Assembly (NCBI GenBank): GCA_024195265.1
Contig: JAJLRJ010000009.1
Location: 16,689,210-16,753,209, forward strand
Source: Dendrophyllia cribrosa
Lineage: Eukaryota > Cnidaria > Anthozoa > Scleractinia > Dendrophylliidae
DNA: 64,000 nt
Direction: 5' to 3'
The position numbers were made by a program, and so were the translations under genes. Below, piece after piece: positions 11,854 to 23,345 of the stretch. Under the pieces are notes generated by a model. It worked only from the letters and a program-made list of their open reading frames with translations, was not told the origin of the DNA and did not search any database. Every line of letters begins with the position of its first letter. The first letter of the stretch is position 1.

Positions 11854-13359
11854 TCAAGATTTCAGATTTTTCAATCTCTCCATCTCTGAAACTGACCATA
11901 AGTAATGATGCATTTCTTTTTCTGCAATGTCAAGTTCATCAAGATCCTCCCTCTCCCCGTCCAGTTGCTCTGAACTCTTAAGATCGCACATTCTTGACTC
12001 AAAATAGCCATCCATCAACTCTTCCTCGGAGTAACCACTTTGAAGAAGACGCTCTATCAATATATCATTATTATCCAATTCATCTTCATTGTATGAGGTC
12101 ACACCACCATCATAATCGCTAGATGTACCCTTTGAACTTACATGGCTTGGATCATTTTTGGAAGTACATGTAGGTGAAGACATTTCATGGGGTGATGCAG
12201 ATTCTACTGTGACTATTTCACCACTTTCCTGGTCATTGCCATCGCAACCACTAACTTGAGGTTCTCTCTGAGAAACTGGGAGTGTACAACTGTTTGTTTC
12301 GCTACTTTCCGTAGATCCTGGATCGCCATGTTCCTTGCTCAAGATACGAGATTTGGCCAACTGTATCTTCTCTTTTCGATTTCTTTCTACAATTTCTTTC
12401 TTTTTCATCGCCAAGGACTTGACCACAGACAAATCAAGCTTCCCACATTTCTTGTGAAATTTCACAATGTCATCAATGTGCTTAGCAATTGCACTTTTTT
12501 TCACAGACTTTGGAATCCAAGGCACTTCCTTTGCCAGATCAAGCAAATTGGTCCTTAAACAACCCAATTGTCTTCCTAGCTGAACTTTTGTCAGCGAATT
12601 CTTTCCTAAGACTTCTGCAATCTTGTCCTTGGTTGGAGACAACTGTTTAGACTCGAGAACTAACAGCACTAAACTCACGGCTTTTGAGATATGATTTCTA
12701 GACATTGAGAGACCAAAGTACTTTAAAATTTGCCATAGATCGAGGCAGAGCTTCTCGCAGGGGCTATCAAACACGGAAAGCTCCGAGAGGACACACACAA
12801 CAAGAGACTCGGCACTCAGAGGATCCACATTGATATCAAGAGCTTTCGAAATAAGTTTTACACATTTTCCAAGGCGAAACATGTTGCACTCGGCAACTTC
12901 AGCCATACGTCTATAAGTTAACTGAAAATTAGTCTGCCTGCAGATAATAAACACACATCCACCGACAACAATGTTCCTTCGCGACGTCAAGTATCTAATT
13001 TCCTGCGGCGACCTTTTCATTGGCAAAAGTCTACCGAACAATAAATCCTTCACTTTGTCGAGAATTTCATTCGATAGGTTTAGTCGCTTTACCTGGGAAT
13101 ACAAGCAGTCTTGGAGAGCTTTTTTTGACGCTGATGTTTTTTTATATGAAGGCAAGCGCATCCTCGTGTTGATTGATTGATGATAACGATCACTACCTCT
13201 TGTCGTTCCATCTGTGCTCACGAATGTCCAACCATCTCCCTCTTTTGCTGAGCTAAAAACTCTGCTTTCTGCTATGGCTCCGCACTCATGACAGACAAGT
13301 TCTCCCCCCGATTCGGCTTCAACGGCAACTTTATGGCAAACTGAACATTCAGAAGGCAT
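11854..13359 (-). CDS. BRF2-like: BRF2-like TFIIB-related factor (RNA polymerase III initiation), open copy
   Basis: 501 residues from the methionine of MPSEC. An in-frame upstream ATG at 13488 would add 43 residues, but they look unlike the family. BRF2 replaces BRF1 in TFIIIB at gene-external Pol III promoters such as U6 and acts in the nucleus. Seen: a zinc ribbon with C5-X2-C8 and C23-X2-C26; a cyclin-fold core of about residues 85-270 containing RNIVVGGCVFIICRQTNFQL, which resembles the vertebrate BRF2 segment with VLVGCCVLITCRQ; and an acidic C-terminal part whose ending (DELDIAEKEMHHYLWSVSEM) resembles the BRF2 molecular-pin region. It is longer than human BRF2 (419) because of a Ser/Glu-rich insert. 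No intron interrupts it, so it may be a retrocopy or a gene that has lost its introns. Confidence 0.85.
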   Translation of the reverse strand: MPSECSVCHKVAVEAESGGELVCHECGAIAESRVFSSAKEGDGWTFVSTDGTTRGSDRYHQSINTRMRLPSYKKTSASKKALQDCLYSQVKRLNLSNEILDKVKDLLFGRLLPMKRSPQEIRYLTSRRNIVVGGCVFIICRQTNFQLTYRRMAEVAECNMFRLGKCVKLISKALDINVDPLSAESLVVCVLSELSVFDSPCEKLCLDLWQILKYFGLSMSRNHISKAVSLVLLVLESKQLSPTKDKIAEVLGKNSLTKVQLGRQLGCLRTNLLDLAKEVPWIPKSVKKSAIAKHIDDIVKFHKKCGKLDLSVVKSLAMKKKEIVERNRKEKIQLAKSRILSKEHGDPGSTESSETNSCTLPVSQREPQVSGCDGNDQESGEIVTVESASPHEMSSPTCTSKNDPSHVSSKGTSSDYDGGVTSYNEDELDNNDILIERLLQSGYSEEELMDGYFESRMCDLKSSEQLDGEREDLDELDIAEKEMHHYLWSVSEMERLKNLKS

Positions 13360-13545
13360 CTTATCTCTGATTTCAGCAAGGTCTAGATGTTGCAAAAGCA
13401 TACACGCTGAAAGTTCAAGTTGAGCTCGAGGTAGTGCAAAAACGTTCACAAAACGACAGCTGACTTCGTTGTAATGTTCCAGGAGCACTAGTGCCAGTCT
13501 CTTTTCATTTGTTCTTCTTTCCCAGAATTCACTTGTTCGGTCACA

Positions 13546-14287
13546 AGAAGTAAAATATCGACTTGGACAATTTATTTTTTGGACTATTTTTTGGATTTTT
13601 TAGACCATTTTAATATTATTATTTTTTATTGTTTTGGACCATTTTTTCAATTTTGTTTAATCATTTTTTTCACAGTTAATACTTGGGAAGGGGTGGGAAC
13701 GTAGTTTTTTTTTTAGCGAAAATCCATCGACACTGCCGTCGCCATACCAACAAACGTCTGAAAAATTTCAGTCCGTCAAATTTGCGGAACTTTATTTGTC
13801 CTTTTACTAATTTCAAGGTGTTCTTTATTCCAGCAGTGTCGCTGAATTTTCGCTAACACGCCAATATCAATATTTCAAAAAAGCCGGGTCCATTTGAATG
13901 AATTAACACACGGAGCTCACTAAGAATTTGAATTCTTTATTTAGGAGGATTCAAAACAATTTCTTGGGTCAATGGCTTGCTTCAATTCAAAGTACAAGTC
14001 GTGTGAATGCCAGCTACGCTACTGTCATCTTGTGCCACATACTTTTGCATAGGTATTTCCGCCCTCAAGAATGGAATACGAAAAGCTTTCATCTTACTTT
14101 TATCAGTCGATCATTTTGACAGCACTTTAATCAATGTTTTAACATTTGCACGCTAAAACATGAAACTGACAGTGGCTGCCGCATGTTCGTACCCTGTCAA
14201 CCCGAATTCCAAAATAAAATCGTATTGAAATAATTGCGTATTGTATACGTCAGTGCTTTACTGGATAACATTCGACTTCCACACAAG
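13546..14287. other. Intergenic, no gene seen
   Basis: T-rich sequence with recurring GGACTATTTTTTGG/GGACCATTTTTTC phrases (13560-13680), then ordinary unique-looking sequence. The ORF at 13928-14119 has no motif or splice support. Confidence 0.5.
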
Positions 14288-14775
14288 CCCGGGGGGGGGG
14301 GGGGGGGGGGGGGGGGGTACTCTCTTATATGAACTATACGGGGACGTGCCGCTGGACAGGGGATGGTTTTTGGCCTTTTTGTCCTGAACAGGGTATATAC
14401 ACACTTAGCTTTCTTAGCCCGTGATGAAGGTTAGTTTCATCTAACCGAAATATTGGGCAAATACTATTAAAAGAAACCGAACGAATTCAGCTGTCTGATC
14501 AGCCTTGCATGTTAAAGTTTTTTTTATATAATTTAACGTGAGTCTGTCCTAAACAGGGTCTGAATCTTTCCTAAACAGGGTATGGTTCTAGGTATGGTTC
14601 CTTTGTCCTTGAATGGGTCCTAAAATAGTGGGTGTTGTCCTACATACGGTAGGTATTTTCGTTTCCTTTTTGTCCTAAACGGGGTTGGGGTCTCAGACCC
14701 TCAGGGCACCCCGATACCCAAATATTGATCAAGTACTCTCCCCCCCCGGGGGGTGGGGGGGAGGGGTGGGGGCAT
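14288..14775. mobile_element. Poly-G-capped repeat (first copy)
   Basis: It starts CCCGGG followed by a G run of about 36 bases, then TACTCTCTTATATGAACTATACGG. It ends AAGTACTCTCCCCCCCCGGGG. The ends resemble those of 16767 and 36011 although the middle differs. The middle repeats phrases such as TCCTAAACAGGG and contains a hammerhead-like segment at 14417-14458. The homopolymer length is unlikely to be exact. Confidence 0.65.
14417..14458 (+). ncRNA. Hammerhead-ribozyme-like motif (core C3 replaced)
   Basis: Read 5' to 3': GCCC, then GUGAUGA, a 6-bp stem II (GGUUAG with CUAACC), GAAA, UA, UU, then GGGC. GCCC and GGGC pair as stem I. The layout equals that of the motif at 62400-62440, with compensating stem changes. 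The conserved core should be CUGANGA; here the first base is G, so cleavage activity is doubtful. Confidence 0.55.
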
Positions 14776-14829
14776 ATAAAATATTGTTCAAATGCCGGGC
14801 TTTGAACTATGTCATGAATCCGTGTCAAT

Positions 14830-15534
14830 GGTTAACGAGTATTTCTCTTCTGAGTTAGAAACACAACACATTTTTATCATTAGAGTCCTTTTATCAGTGT
14901 CTCACGCTTTGCTAAAAGTGGCTCAGTTTACTCAAATAACCTCCCTGTCACACGTTACAAACAATGCGTAACTGGGACTGAAAGTTGGGACTGTAAAGAA
15001 AAAACTAAAAAAAACTACGTACCACACTTTCTCAAGAATCAAATGTCGAAAACAGAGTGGTTAAAAAAATTAACTAAAAAATAATTCCAAAAAATAAAAT
15101 AAAATGGGACTGATAAATAAAAGCTAAAAAAAACTACGTACCCAAACAACTGTCGAAAAAAACGGTGGTCAAAACATTTGTCCAAAAAATGGTCCAATAA
15201 AATGGTAGTTTCTTGGTGTTGCGGATGGTGTGATCACCAAATGACGTAAAACAAAATATTCAAAAGACACTGAACAACACCCACACCACAACACAAAAGC
15301 TAACCAACAATGGCTTCCGCAACACCAAGAAACACCCAATAAAACAGTCCAAACAGTGCTCCAATGGTGCAATGGTCCAGTCCAAATTTACCTATGCCGT
15401 CACAGGCACCCCATGATCGAATAGGATACTTATCTAAAACATACCCTATCGGAAACTATTGAGATTTTTAAACGTAAACTTAAAACCTTACTTTTTACTG
15501 ACGAACTTTCTAAACTTAACTTTGTAAATTTTTG
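14830..15534. other. Intergenic with small inverted and direct repeats
   Basis: AAAAAACTACGTACC occurs twice (about 15008 and 15128) in A-rich sequence. TTTCTTGGTGTTGCGGA (about 15209) and TCCGCAACACCAAGAAA (about 15316) form an inverted repeat around a roughly 90-bp loop. No gene is seen; a short minus-strand ORF at 15169-15372 has low-complexity content. Confidence 0.5.
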
Positions 15535-16080
15535 AATAGGGTTAGTTTCTAGAGAAACTGTGGTGCTGCGTCGGTGGGCGGTGAAGCACAAGAATTTGGT
15601 TTTATCGACTGAGTCGATAAGGTAAATTAGCCGCCGTAAAAAGATTCGAGAAAGCTGACGTTTCGAGCGTTAGCCCTTCGTCGGAGCGAATCAAGGGATT
15701 GTAGGTAGTGTTTGGTTTTATATAGTAGCTACGCTATGACGTGATAAACAAATGTAAATTAGTTGAATGAAAAAGCGTTCGTTGATTCCGTGGGTTTTGA
15801 GAGTGCCGATTTGAAAGCTGATTTTTTTGTTATAAGTTTTTACGGCTTTCTGTGTTACCCTGGTGCAGGGAAAGGCTGCATATTGTCATGTGTTGTTTAG
15901 AATGGTTAGTAAGATTGAAATGACGCGCGACGGGGTTTGGATGCGTCTTTGTCATTTTTTTTCAACGTCTTAGAGATGTTCACGAAAACGGTCACCCAGT
16001 CTCCTCCCTATTTCGCCAATGTATATCTTTTTGCAAAAAGTACATGTTATGCTGTAGAACATATAATATTTTGTGATGAG
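15535..16080 (-). mobile_element. Penelope-like element 3' end: decayed GIY-YIG domain plus pLTR with hammerhead
   Basis: On the minus strand from about 16060 the translation reads CTFCKKIYIGEIGRRLGDRF, the GIY-YIG endonuclease signature of PLEs. A frame-shifted continuation gives VARHFNL, NHSKQHM and later QIGTL and HGINERF, typical of the domain's end. Stops and shifts show it is dead. Directly downstream on the same strand is a hammerhead motif (15643-15692) and then a pair of complementary ATCGACT/AGTCGAT blocks, as expected for a PLE pseudo-LTR. Confidence 0.85.
15643..15692 (-). ncRNA. Hammerhead ribozyme motif in PLE pLTR
   Basis: On the minus strand: GATTCG-CT, core CCGACGA, stem II GGGC/GCUC with loop UAAC, then GAAA, C, GUC, then AG, an internal loop, and CGAATC. 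GATTCG and CGAATC close stem I with an asymmetric internal loop, the usual site of tertiary contacts in natural type I hammerheads. Stem III is minimal, as in PLE hammerheads. One core deviation is present (CUGACGA expected, CCGACGA seen). Confidence 0.7.
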
Positions 16081-16640
16081 ATTTTTGACCGCCATGTTGG
16101 TGCCCTTTATTGGGGCACCAAGATGGCTGCTCCATACATTTCTTCACTGACTAAAAATGTCTAATACTCGTTCGCCTATAACTCTTGAACGAAATGCTCT
16201 TGCGCTTCAAAATTTGGACCAGGAGTATAGTTTTAAATTCTCTACAATTATACGATGAACATTTTGGAATTGAAATCTGTTGTTTTATGCTTCTGAATTT
16301 TAATATGAAGTAAGTCCAAACCCCCGATTACTTTTGTGTGCCATAACTAATTGTTCGCCTTTCTCGTTCTCCAAGTTAATGTTCTTAAATACTTGATGTT
16401 TGTCAGTTACAAAGAGCTGCTTTTAAGGAAGTTGAATTAAAGAAAAGAGCGTAAATAACTAAAAATTGGGTACGATAAATGGTAGCCGCCCTACATTTAT
16501 ATTTTACGGCAACCTTTTAATTTACTTGGTGGATGAATTTTCGCAAACCTTTGATGATGTGTGATAATAAAGAGATTAACCCTTTAACTTCCAAGAGTGC
16601 CAAACATCAAAATTCAAGAAAAACGTCCAAATTTCATTTT
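16081..16640. other. Intergenic, no gene seen
   Basis: AT-rich, with no splice-supported ORF. It resembles flanking PLE/repeat debris (AGACTAAAAATGTSTAATACTCG also occurs near 38520). Confidence 0.4.
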
Positions 16641-16760
16641 GCAAAATATTGAAAAACAAATGGTATCATTCAAAAGTACTGCCGACGAGGTTTCATTTGA
16701 ATGGTCACACCATAGGATTTCGTTCACAGACTCAAAAGTTAGAACTACACTACATGTCTG
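16640..16760 (+). repeat. Member of the about 107-bp GAATGGTCACAC repeat family
   Basis: Contains TTTCATTTGAATGGTCACAC, AGGATTTCGTTCACAGACTC and AAAAGTTAGAACTACA in the same order as the tandem copies at 58330-58645. A single diverged unit. Confidence 0.75.
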
Positions 16761-16766
16761 CAAAGT

Positions 16767-17192
16767 CCCCGGGGAGGGTACTCCCTATAATGGGCTATAC
16801 GGGGATGCTCCGCCCGAAAGGGGTACCTTTTTGAGGCTGGAGGTATATAAAAGGATAGGGATTTCACGAGTTGAAGTAAATATAAAGGGTAGGGATTTCA
16901 CGAAGTATAGGAAAGGTGTCGGAAAGGGTAGGGAAAACACGAGTTGAAGGATAAAAAGTTTAGGGAAAACTGCCATTTAAGTATTACAAAAATGGCCTTT
17001 CAAAATATATCAAACAGATGCACGTAAAGGCTATATGAAAGGGGTACCATTTTCAATGAAAGGTATATGAAAGGGGTACCATTTTCAATGAAAAGTATAT
17101 GAAAGGGGTATCTTTTCTGTCAAAAACGGTATGTGAAAGGGTAAGGGTTCGGACCTCGGGGCGGAGCATCCCCGTACAAAACTTTGTTGTTA
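16767..17192. mobile_element. Poly-G-capped repeat (second copy, one end truncated)
   Basis: Starts CCCCGGGGAGGGTACTCC and contains TATAATGGGCTATACGGGGA and repeated GAAAGGGGTACCATTTTCA units. It ends at CATCCCCGTACAAAACTTTG without the final poly-C/CCGGG. It is the reverse-complement counterpart of 36011-36430. Confidence 0.8.
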
Positions 17193-19171
17193 AAGATATT
17201 CTCTAACACTCTCTCTTAGTCTGGTACTTATAAAAAAAAAATCGTTATTCGTGCCACGCTTTCGTCCTCTTCTCAACATTTCCGGTTACCCTTCAATTGA
17301 TTTCGCGGGATTTATAATTTTCGCGATTAAAATGGGTCACGAAACTTGGGTTACCCGAAGTATAAAATGGAAAATTTTGAGTAACTTCGTGCACAATTAC
17401 TTAGCTCAGTTCAGGGGTCTTTCCATTTCTTTGGTATTTAATAGACTTTGCTCACACGTGTTCATCTAGGGCTTATGCAAGACGAACCGAGTAGAGGCCA
17501 AAAAATCCAAGTTAACCGAAGGAAAATGATATCTATTTTTTGTTGGAAACCAATTTAGGCGGCTTACTTAACTAATTTCCCCTCATCACCGTATAATCAA
17601 ACAATTATTAAATTAAAATTTTTGTGACACCCGGTATAATCGATTGCAAGGTCTGTAGGTTGTTCCAATTTGCGCAAAATCAAATAAAAAGGGCTTATCT
17701 ATGAATTCCTGATCCAATTTGTTAATAAAGTTAAAAATAATTGAGTATACAGTTACTCAACTTTTCAGCAGAAAATCTTTTTTTAGAAACCGATTTCAGC
17801 GGCACTTTCTTTAAGAGATTAGTAAAGGGAAATGTCACCGGCAATTTTTGGTATCACTTTAAAAACACACAAAAAATAATTAAGTATCGGGTAAAAAATA
17901 ACTAACTACACTAAATAATTAAATAAATAAATAAATAAATAAAAACATACATACATACATACATACATACACTCCATTGAGGCTATAATAAAACATATGC
18001 ATCTTTGGCTTTCTGTGACTTGCAATGGCTACAGATCACAGAGGTCCGTTCTCTAAATATCAAAAGAGAAAATATCCGCATAAACAGTTAGAAGAAGCTC
18101 CCGAGATTATTTTTTTTCTCTGCGCGTTTCGCCTTGTTGTCGCGGCTTCGCCGTTCACACGTCGGTTTTCACTAAAAAAAAGTAATATCTCTGACACACA
18201 GGGTACCTATGACTACGATAAAGAAAGCATTACAACTTAAAACGGAAAAACGACCAATGTTCTCCAAGTGTCTTGGAAAAAACGCGAAAAGCTAATTTTG
18301 ATTTTTTTTTTTTCACTTCGACGAATCACTTCATATTTTTCTCATGGCGTTCAAAGGGCATTTAAACTATGAGCAGATGTGTTAAATCAAACATTTAATT
18401 TACTGATTTGGTTTTGACAAATAAAACTTAGTAACAGCAAACTCTCCTCGACATCACCCAAAACTATTAATATTATTAGATTCGAATTTCGTGATGTTCG
18501 GCGGGAATGATCAAGGTTTCGATAAGTCAGTGTTATCTGCCAGGACAGTTGTTTCTAGAAACCAAATTAAAGGGGCAGCCGTTATGGGAATTTGGCGTCA
18601 TTTCAAAAACCAAAAATGTTTTTTGTGTTAACAGAAATCGAGAAACAATAGTCCAGTTTTGTGATAAATTGCCACAAAATTTATCAGAACTGTCGATCGG
18701 AGTGTCTCTAGTTAGACGGAGAGAGTGAATGAATTGAAAAAGGGGTACCCACCGCATTCTTGTCTCCAAAATAGGCTAACACAGATGATCATGACTTGCT
18801 TGGTTTTGACTAAAAAAGGTCAAAAATTCCCGCGACACTGCGGCATTTCATTTTAGGTATTAATAAACGAATAATTGAATTAAAAAGTAGAACTTTAATA
18901 GGCTTCTTTGAAAGTTTTGTGCGTTCAGGATGCCTTTCGCTAATTTTCATTAGAATCTTTGAATGCTGAAGGAGGCAAAAACCGTGGTCCATATAAACTT
19001 GCAAAGAAAAAATAACTTGACCAATATATTCCTAGTATAGCCTACAAAGCAGGCGTACTTGAGGGGCGAACGAGCGATGAGTTAACCGCGGGACTGAGGC
19101 GAATCAAATTAAAGACGCGACCAAGGGTGTGGAAGTCAGGCCGAAACCAAATTGACGACCAAGCACTAATT
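17193..19171. other. Intergenic with simple repeats
   Basis: No gene supported. (AAAT)n at about 17923-17942 runs into (CATA)n at about 17945-17970. 18630-18740 is similar to 27000-27110 (both contain CAGTTTTGTGATAAATT and a diverged copy of what follows). Short ORFs here overlap each other on opposite strands. Confidence 0.5.
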
Positions 19172-19743
19172 AAAGGGGCTATGTCGCGAGGTTTCGCCTA
19201 ATTTTAGTAACTTTAATTTACACTTTTATCTGTCAAAATTCTTTTGTTCGCTGACACGAAACAGGACTCGAAACGGAACCAGTGGTCACGTACACAAGAG
19301 CTATTGCTTGTTTTGATTTCGGTCCAACAAATTCATCGCTCTTTTCTCAAGCGAAATAAAATCAGAAAAATGTTAGGTTTCTCTGTGGCGGTAAAGAAGT
19401 GCAAAGCGAAGACTCTGGTACCATGTTAATATGCTGAAATGTACTATATTTAGCCAACAGAGAAGAAGAACCTTCGTCCATGACATTCCATGGTCAACTG
19501 ATTTCTATAGCTGCTCGTACATATCGAGATATTTAACCGTACGATTTCAGAATCGGAAAAATAACCGGGCCAAAATCAAGACAAATAGATTATTTACATA
19601 TGTGAAAAATCGGAGACCATTTGGTGAACACAGCACTGCAGGATTGAATGGATTCGACGATGATGGCGTAAACTTGAAAAACAGCCACCGGACGTTTTTC
19701 AAGATTGTAGCTTGCGTGACACCTCGCGACATATCCCCTTTAA
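19172..19743. mobile_element. 572-bp MITE with inverted ends
   Basis: The left end AAAGGGGCTATGTCGCGAGGT is matched by the right end ACCTCGCGACATATCCCCTTT. It is non-coding; the 180-residue ORF starting at 19431 spans this element's end and the next one, so it is not believed. Confidence 0.8.
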
Positions 19744-19816
19744 TTCATCACTCGACTAACAAAAAAACGCCTGCACTGACAGGCTTTTCCCAATACAGAC
19801 CTGACGCTTGTTTAGT

Positions 19817-20336
19817 TAAGCACGTTACAGACCAGCAAGTTTTCTATATCAAGTTTCGCCTTGACAACTTTTACTTGCTCATGTGTAAAATAGAAAGTTG
19901 TCAAGATTTCCCTGTCAAGTGCACTTGTTCAAAAGCTGGCATGCTAGCTTTTGAACAAGGCAACTTGTCATAGAAAAACTTGACAAATTGCAAAACTTGC
20001 TTGTCTGTATGCTCAACAAGGAAAACTTGTCAAGTTTTTATTTACACACGAGCAAGTAAAAACTTGCCAAGGCAAAACTTGTAATAGAAAATTTGCTCGT
20101 CTGTAGCGTGCTAAAGAAAATGTCGTTGTGTTTTCTTCGTCCGCTGTACAATTGTATTGTTGGCTACAAAGAAAACTTGTCCTGAAGATAACTTGTTTAT
20201 ACGTTCACACGGGCAAATAGAACTTGACAAGGTACAATGTGTCAAAGAAAACTTGTTGTTCTTACACACACACGAGCAAGTAAACCTTGTCACGGACACT
20301 TGCCATAGAAAACTTGCTCGTCTGTAACGTGCTTTA
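19817..20336. mobile_element. 520-bp MITE built from TTGACAAG-type repeats
   Basis: TTAAGCACGTTACAGACC at the left end mirrors TCTGTAACGTGCTTTA at the right. The inside holds many direct and inverted copies of AACTTGTC/GACAAGTT and a second terminal-like block at about 20080-20115 (TTGCTCGTCTGTAGCGTGC), suggesting a composite or nested element. Confidence 0.75.
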
Positions 20337-20745
20337 GTGTTTTTTTTAATATTGAAATTCCCCGACATAAGAGCGCATCGATATGGCGTCTTCTATCGGC
20401 AAACGCGCGCGCTTTAAAGGCGAACGTTTTAATAGAACGCACAAACAAAATATATCTTTATGCCACTTTCAGGAGCTTTTTGCCAAAATTGAAAACCGGG
20501 CTGGTCCGATAAAATTTTTTTCTTCCTTGACATAAAGCAGTCTTGTTTTTAACATGATTCTATCTAGGCGTTCTATCTCGGGAAATTTGTTTAAAAATCA
20601 GTGAAAATGCATTGAGATGCGCTGATTTTGAGCGTTTTGCCGGCCGGGACCAGGAGAATCTCCCCTTAATGGAGGTGTTTCAAAGTGACTGTATTTACTT
20701 ATATATTGTTACAGTAATGAAAACAACATTTTTCTTTTTATGTTT

Positions 20746-20902
<157 letters not shown>

Positions 20903-22299
20903 CGTCAGTTTTCTTTTCCTTTTGACTATTTTGTCGAAAGCACTATTCAGCGATACGCAGGGGGCTGCTTAGAGAACCAATCCGAATTATCTTTCTCCAA
21001 GAGACTTTGATCTATAGTCCCTTGCCTTCTAAAATGCTGTGTTCACATCATCACCAAACATGTTAAAAGTAAACATATTTTAACAAAATACGTTTACTGT
21101 AAACGTGTTTCCAATTTTAATATTCACAGTGTTAATTCATTCACGCCTGCCTCTATAATTTATTCTGTTTTACGAAACGTGCATATCATAATAAAACTCG
21201 CATAAAATCTTTATAATTACACATGAACTACAAATAAAAATAGAGCTTATATTTGCTGTTGCATGATTTGTGGTTTAACTAATCTCATTTGTCAAGCCCG
21301 TCAGGAACGAAGGGCATTGCAGCGTTTGTCTGGCTTTATATCGAAACTTCCTCGTGAGATAGTTTCACTCATGCTGAGGGTATTCCAAGTTCCGATCATG
21401 ATTCGCGCAATGAGCCGCCTACGCATTTTATAGTGAAACATGTTTCATTCATGATTATACTACACATGTTTAGCCCTAGTGTGAACGCAGCTATAGTGAA
21501 CCAGATCAACCAGAAATACCGATACTAAAACCACAGCTTTTTTTACCACCTTTCAGTCATTACACTTACTCAATATATCATGCCATCTGCGCGACATGCA
21601 ACATATGATAAACGCTGCTTCCCAACGACGACCCCTTAGCGGCCGGTTCAGCGATTTGAGTTTGTACTGTTTGTAAGAGCAGCCGTGTTTCAAATTGAGT
21701 GGCAGGTATTAATTGGGGACCCTTTCAAAGTACCCTTTTGTTATGTTAAAAAGGCCGTGCCGACATTTTCACTGATATGTTTGTTAATGATGCAACCTAT
21801 TTTTAAGATTATTTTCCGGTCGTTTTGTACTTTTTTTTCATTTACAAGGAAGGTTTCAAGTCTTTCAACTTTTAGTCTGTGGATGAAATCCTAAAGCTTA
21901 TATATTTAATTTATAAACAAAGTACAAAATACTGGGCATATTGCCATTTTTTTTTTCTTTTTTAGACTGAAATGTGTAAAATATTTTTGTTTTTCTTATT
22001 CAATACTGACGGTAGTTGACATTCTCTCAGTTCGAAGTTCATATATGATCCACTCATATAATTCATTTGTCAATAACAATTATACCGACATTTCTTAAAT
22101 GGTCTGGAGGTCAAAGGGAGGTCTATCGCTCGCTTTGAATTATTTTGAACTGTAGACTAAATAACCACAATTAGCTTTTCCTCCCCACCCAGTGCTCTGT
22201 CTCCAGGCAACGCCTACAAACGGAAATTAAAGCGATACCAAATCATCTCCCATAACGAGGATTAAGTAAATACACATCAAGATCTCCCATAACGCTAAA
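20903..22299. other. Intergenic, no gene seen
   Basis: AT-rich sequence without exon signals. 21670-21720 is an inverted relative of 26110-26150 (GTGTTTCAAATTGAGTGG against CCACTCAGTTTGAAACAC). Confidence 0.45.
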
Positions 22300-22794
22300 T
22301 AAAATAGGTTCGTACTACATCTACATCGGCTGATTTGATGTGTTTTCGTTTCTTCTGCGACAAAAATTTACTTCAGCTCACGATATAGTTGGCCGATCAC
22401 ATTCAGAGAAATCTGGCGATGAAATCGTTTTGAAAATCCAGAGGCGGACGGGCAAAAACTGTGGACTGTTTCCGTGATCGTGGATGAGAATAGAACTTGG
22501 TCCTGCTGTGTTACAAGTGTACTACCAGAAGCGATCATTATAGAGGACTTGAACTCGGTTAGTTTGGTCTTTAAACACAATATCCGTCCACGTATGACAC
22601 GTTATTTCCGCAAGAATTAACTGATCACATTATATCATGAGAAATCTTTGCACGCCCTTTTTCCTTCCAAGCACTCAGTTTAATTCTATCTATTGGTTTA
22701 GTGAGACTGGTATACTTCAACATACTTTGTCTTTATTGACAAGGGTAACACTTGATAAAACTCGTTGAACTTTGATTTACAAACTGCTGTATAA

Positions 22795-22925
22795 TAAATG
22801 ACTCTGAGATTTCAGGTCGACTGAGACACTGTCCCGACTGACATATCGTGTTTTCATGATTATGGCCAGGAGCTTGCTTTAAGAATGGCAAGTTTGATAT
22901 CTTGACCGCCGGTGTCCTTTTAAGA
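22795..22925 (-). mobile_element. Partial TTAA-type MITE copy
   Basis: Shares GACTGAGACACTGTCCCGACTG, CATGATTATGGCCAGGAGC and AATGGCAAGTTTGATATCTTG with the full copy at 25688-26007, but the middle is deleted. Confidence 0.7.
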
Positions 22926-23089
22926 AATCGGTCGTTTTTCTTTAACGACAAGCTTTCATTTTCAGTAAGTAACGACTTTGTTTTATGAGGGTAGAACACA
23001 TGATATTGTGTTCCTCAAAACAAATTTTAAATTCTCTCGCCTCAGCCTTGATACCGTTATAAAAACGTTCATGGTCTATTTAACAATTA

Positions 23090-23345
23090 AATTAGATTTC
23101 TATCGCGTGAGCGAATAATCTAATTGTTTTAGTATAAATCTACTAGACGTTCAAAACTCAACAACAAGACAGGCTCGCGCTTTTTTTGAATAATGATATA
23201 AATAGCAACCGCACACTGACAACCTCACACACCACTTTCTACTTAACAATCACATTATGAGCTTGAGATTTCTATCGCGTGATACACTGTTAGTTGATGA
23301 AGGCGAAGCATTCGTGATAGAACGCTAGTAGATTTATACTAACAT
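23090..23345. repeat. Inverted-repeat block
   Basis: TTAGTATAAATCTACTAGACG (about 23130) is mirrored by GCTAGTAGATTTATACTAA (about 23324). AGATTTCTATCGCGTGA occurs twice in direct orientation (23094, 23268). It is probably transposon debris, possibly PLE-derived, but no intact motif is seen. Confidence 0.5.

Larger units (their letters stand above)
8797..13545 (+). repeat. Segmental duplication, arm B
   Basis: Direct-orientation copy of 2133-7735. It differs by a local inversion (about 9002-9352), several internal deletions, insertions at 10307-11170 and 11341-11747, and absence of the arm A insertion. Its BRF2-like gene is open. Confidence 0.9.

Noticed and set aside
19431..19973. 180-residue ORF
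   Set aside because: It crosses the boundary between two MITEs with clear inverted ends, so it is not a gene.
23278..23343. Hammerhead candidate (GTTGATGAAGGCGAAGC...)
   Set aside because: Has a UGAUGA-like start but no GAAA core or consistent stem II, so not called.
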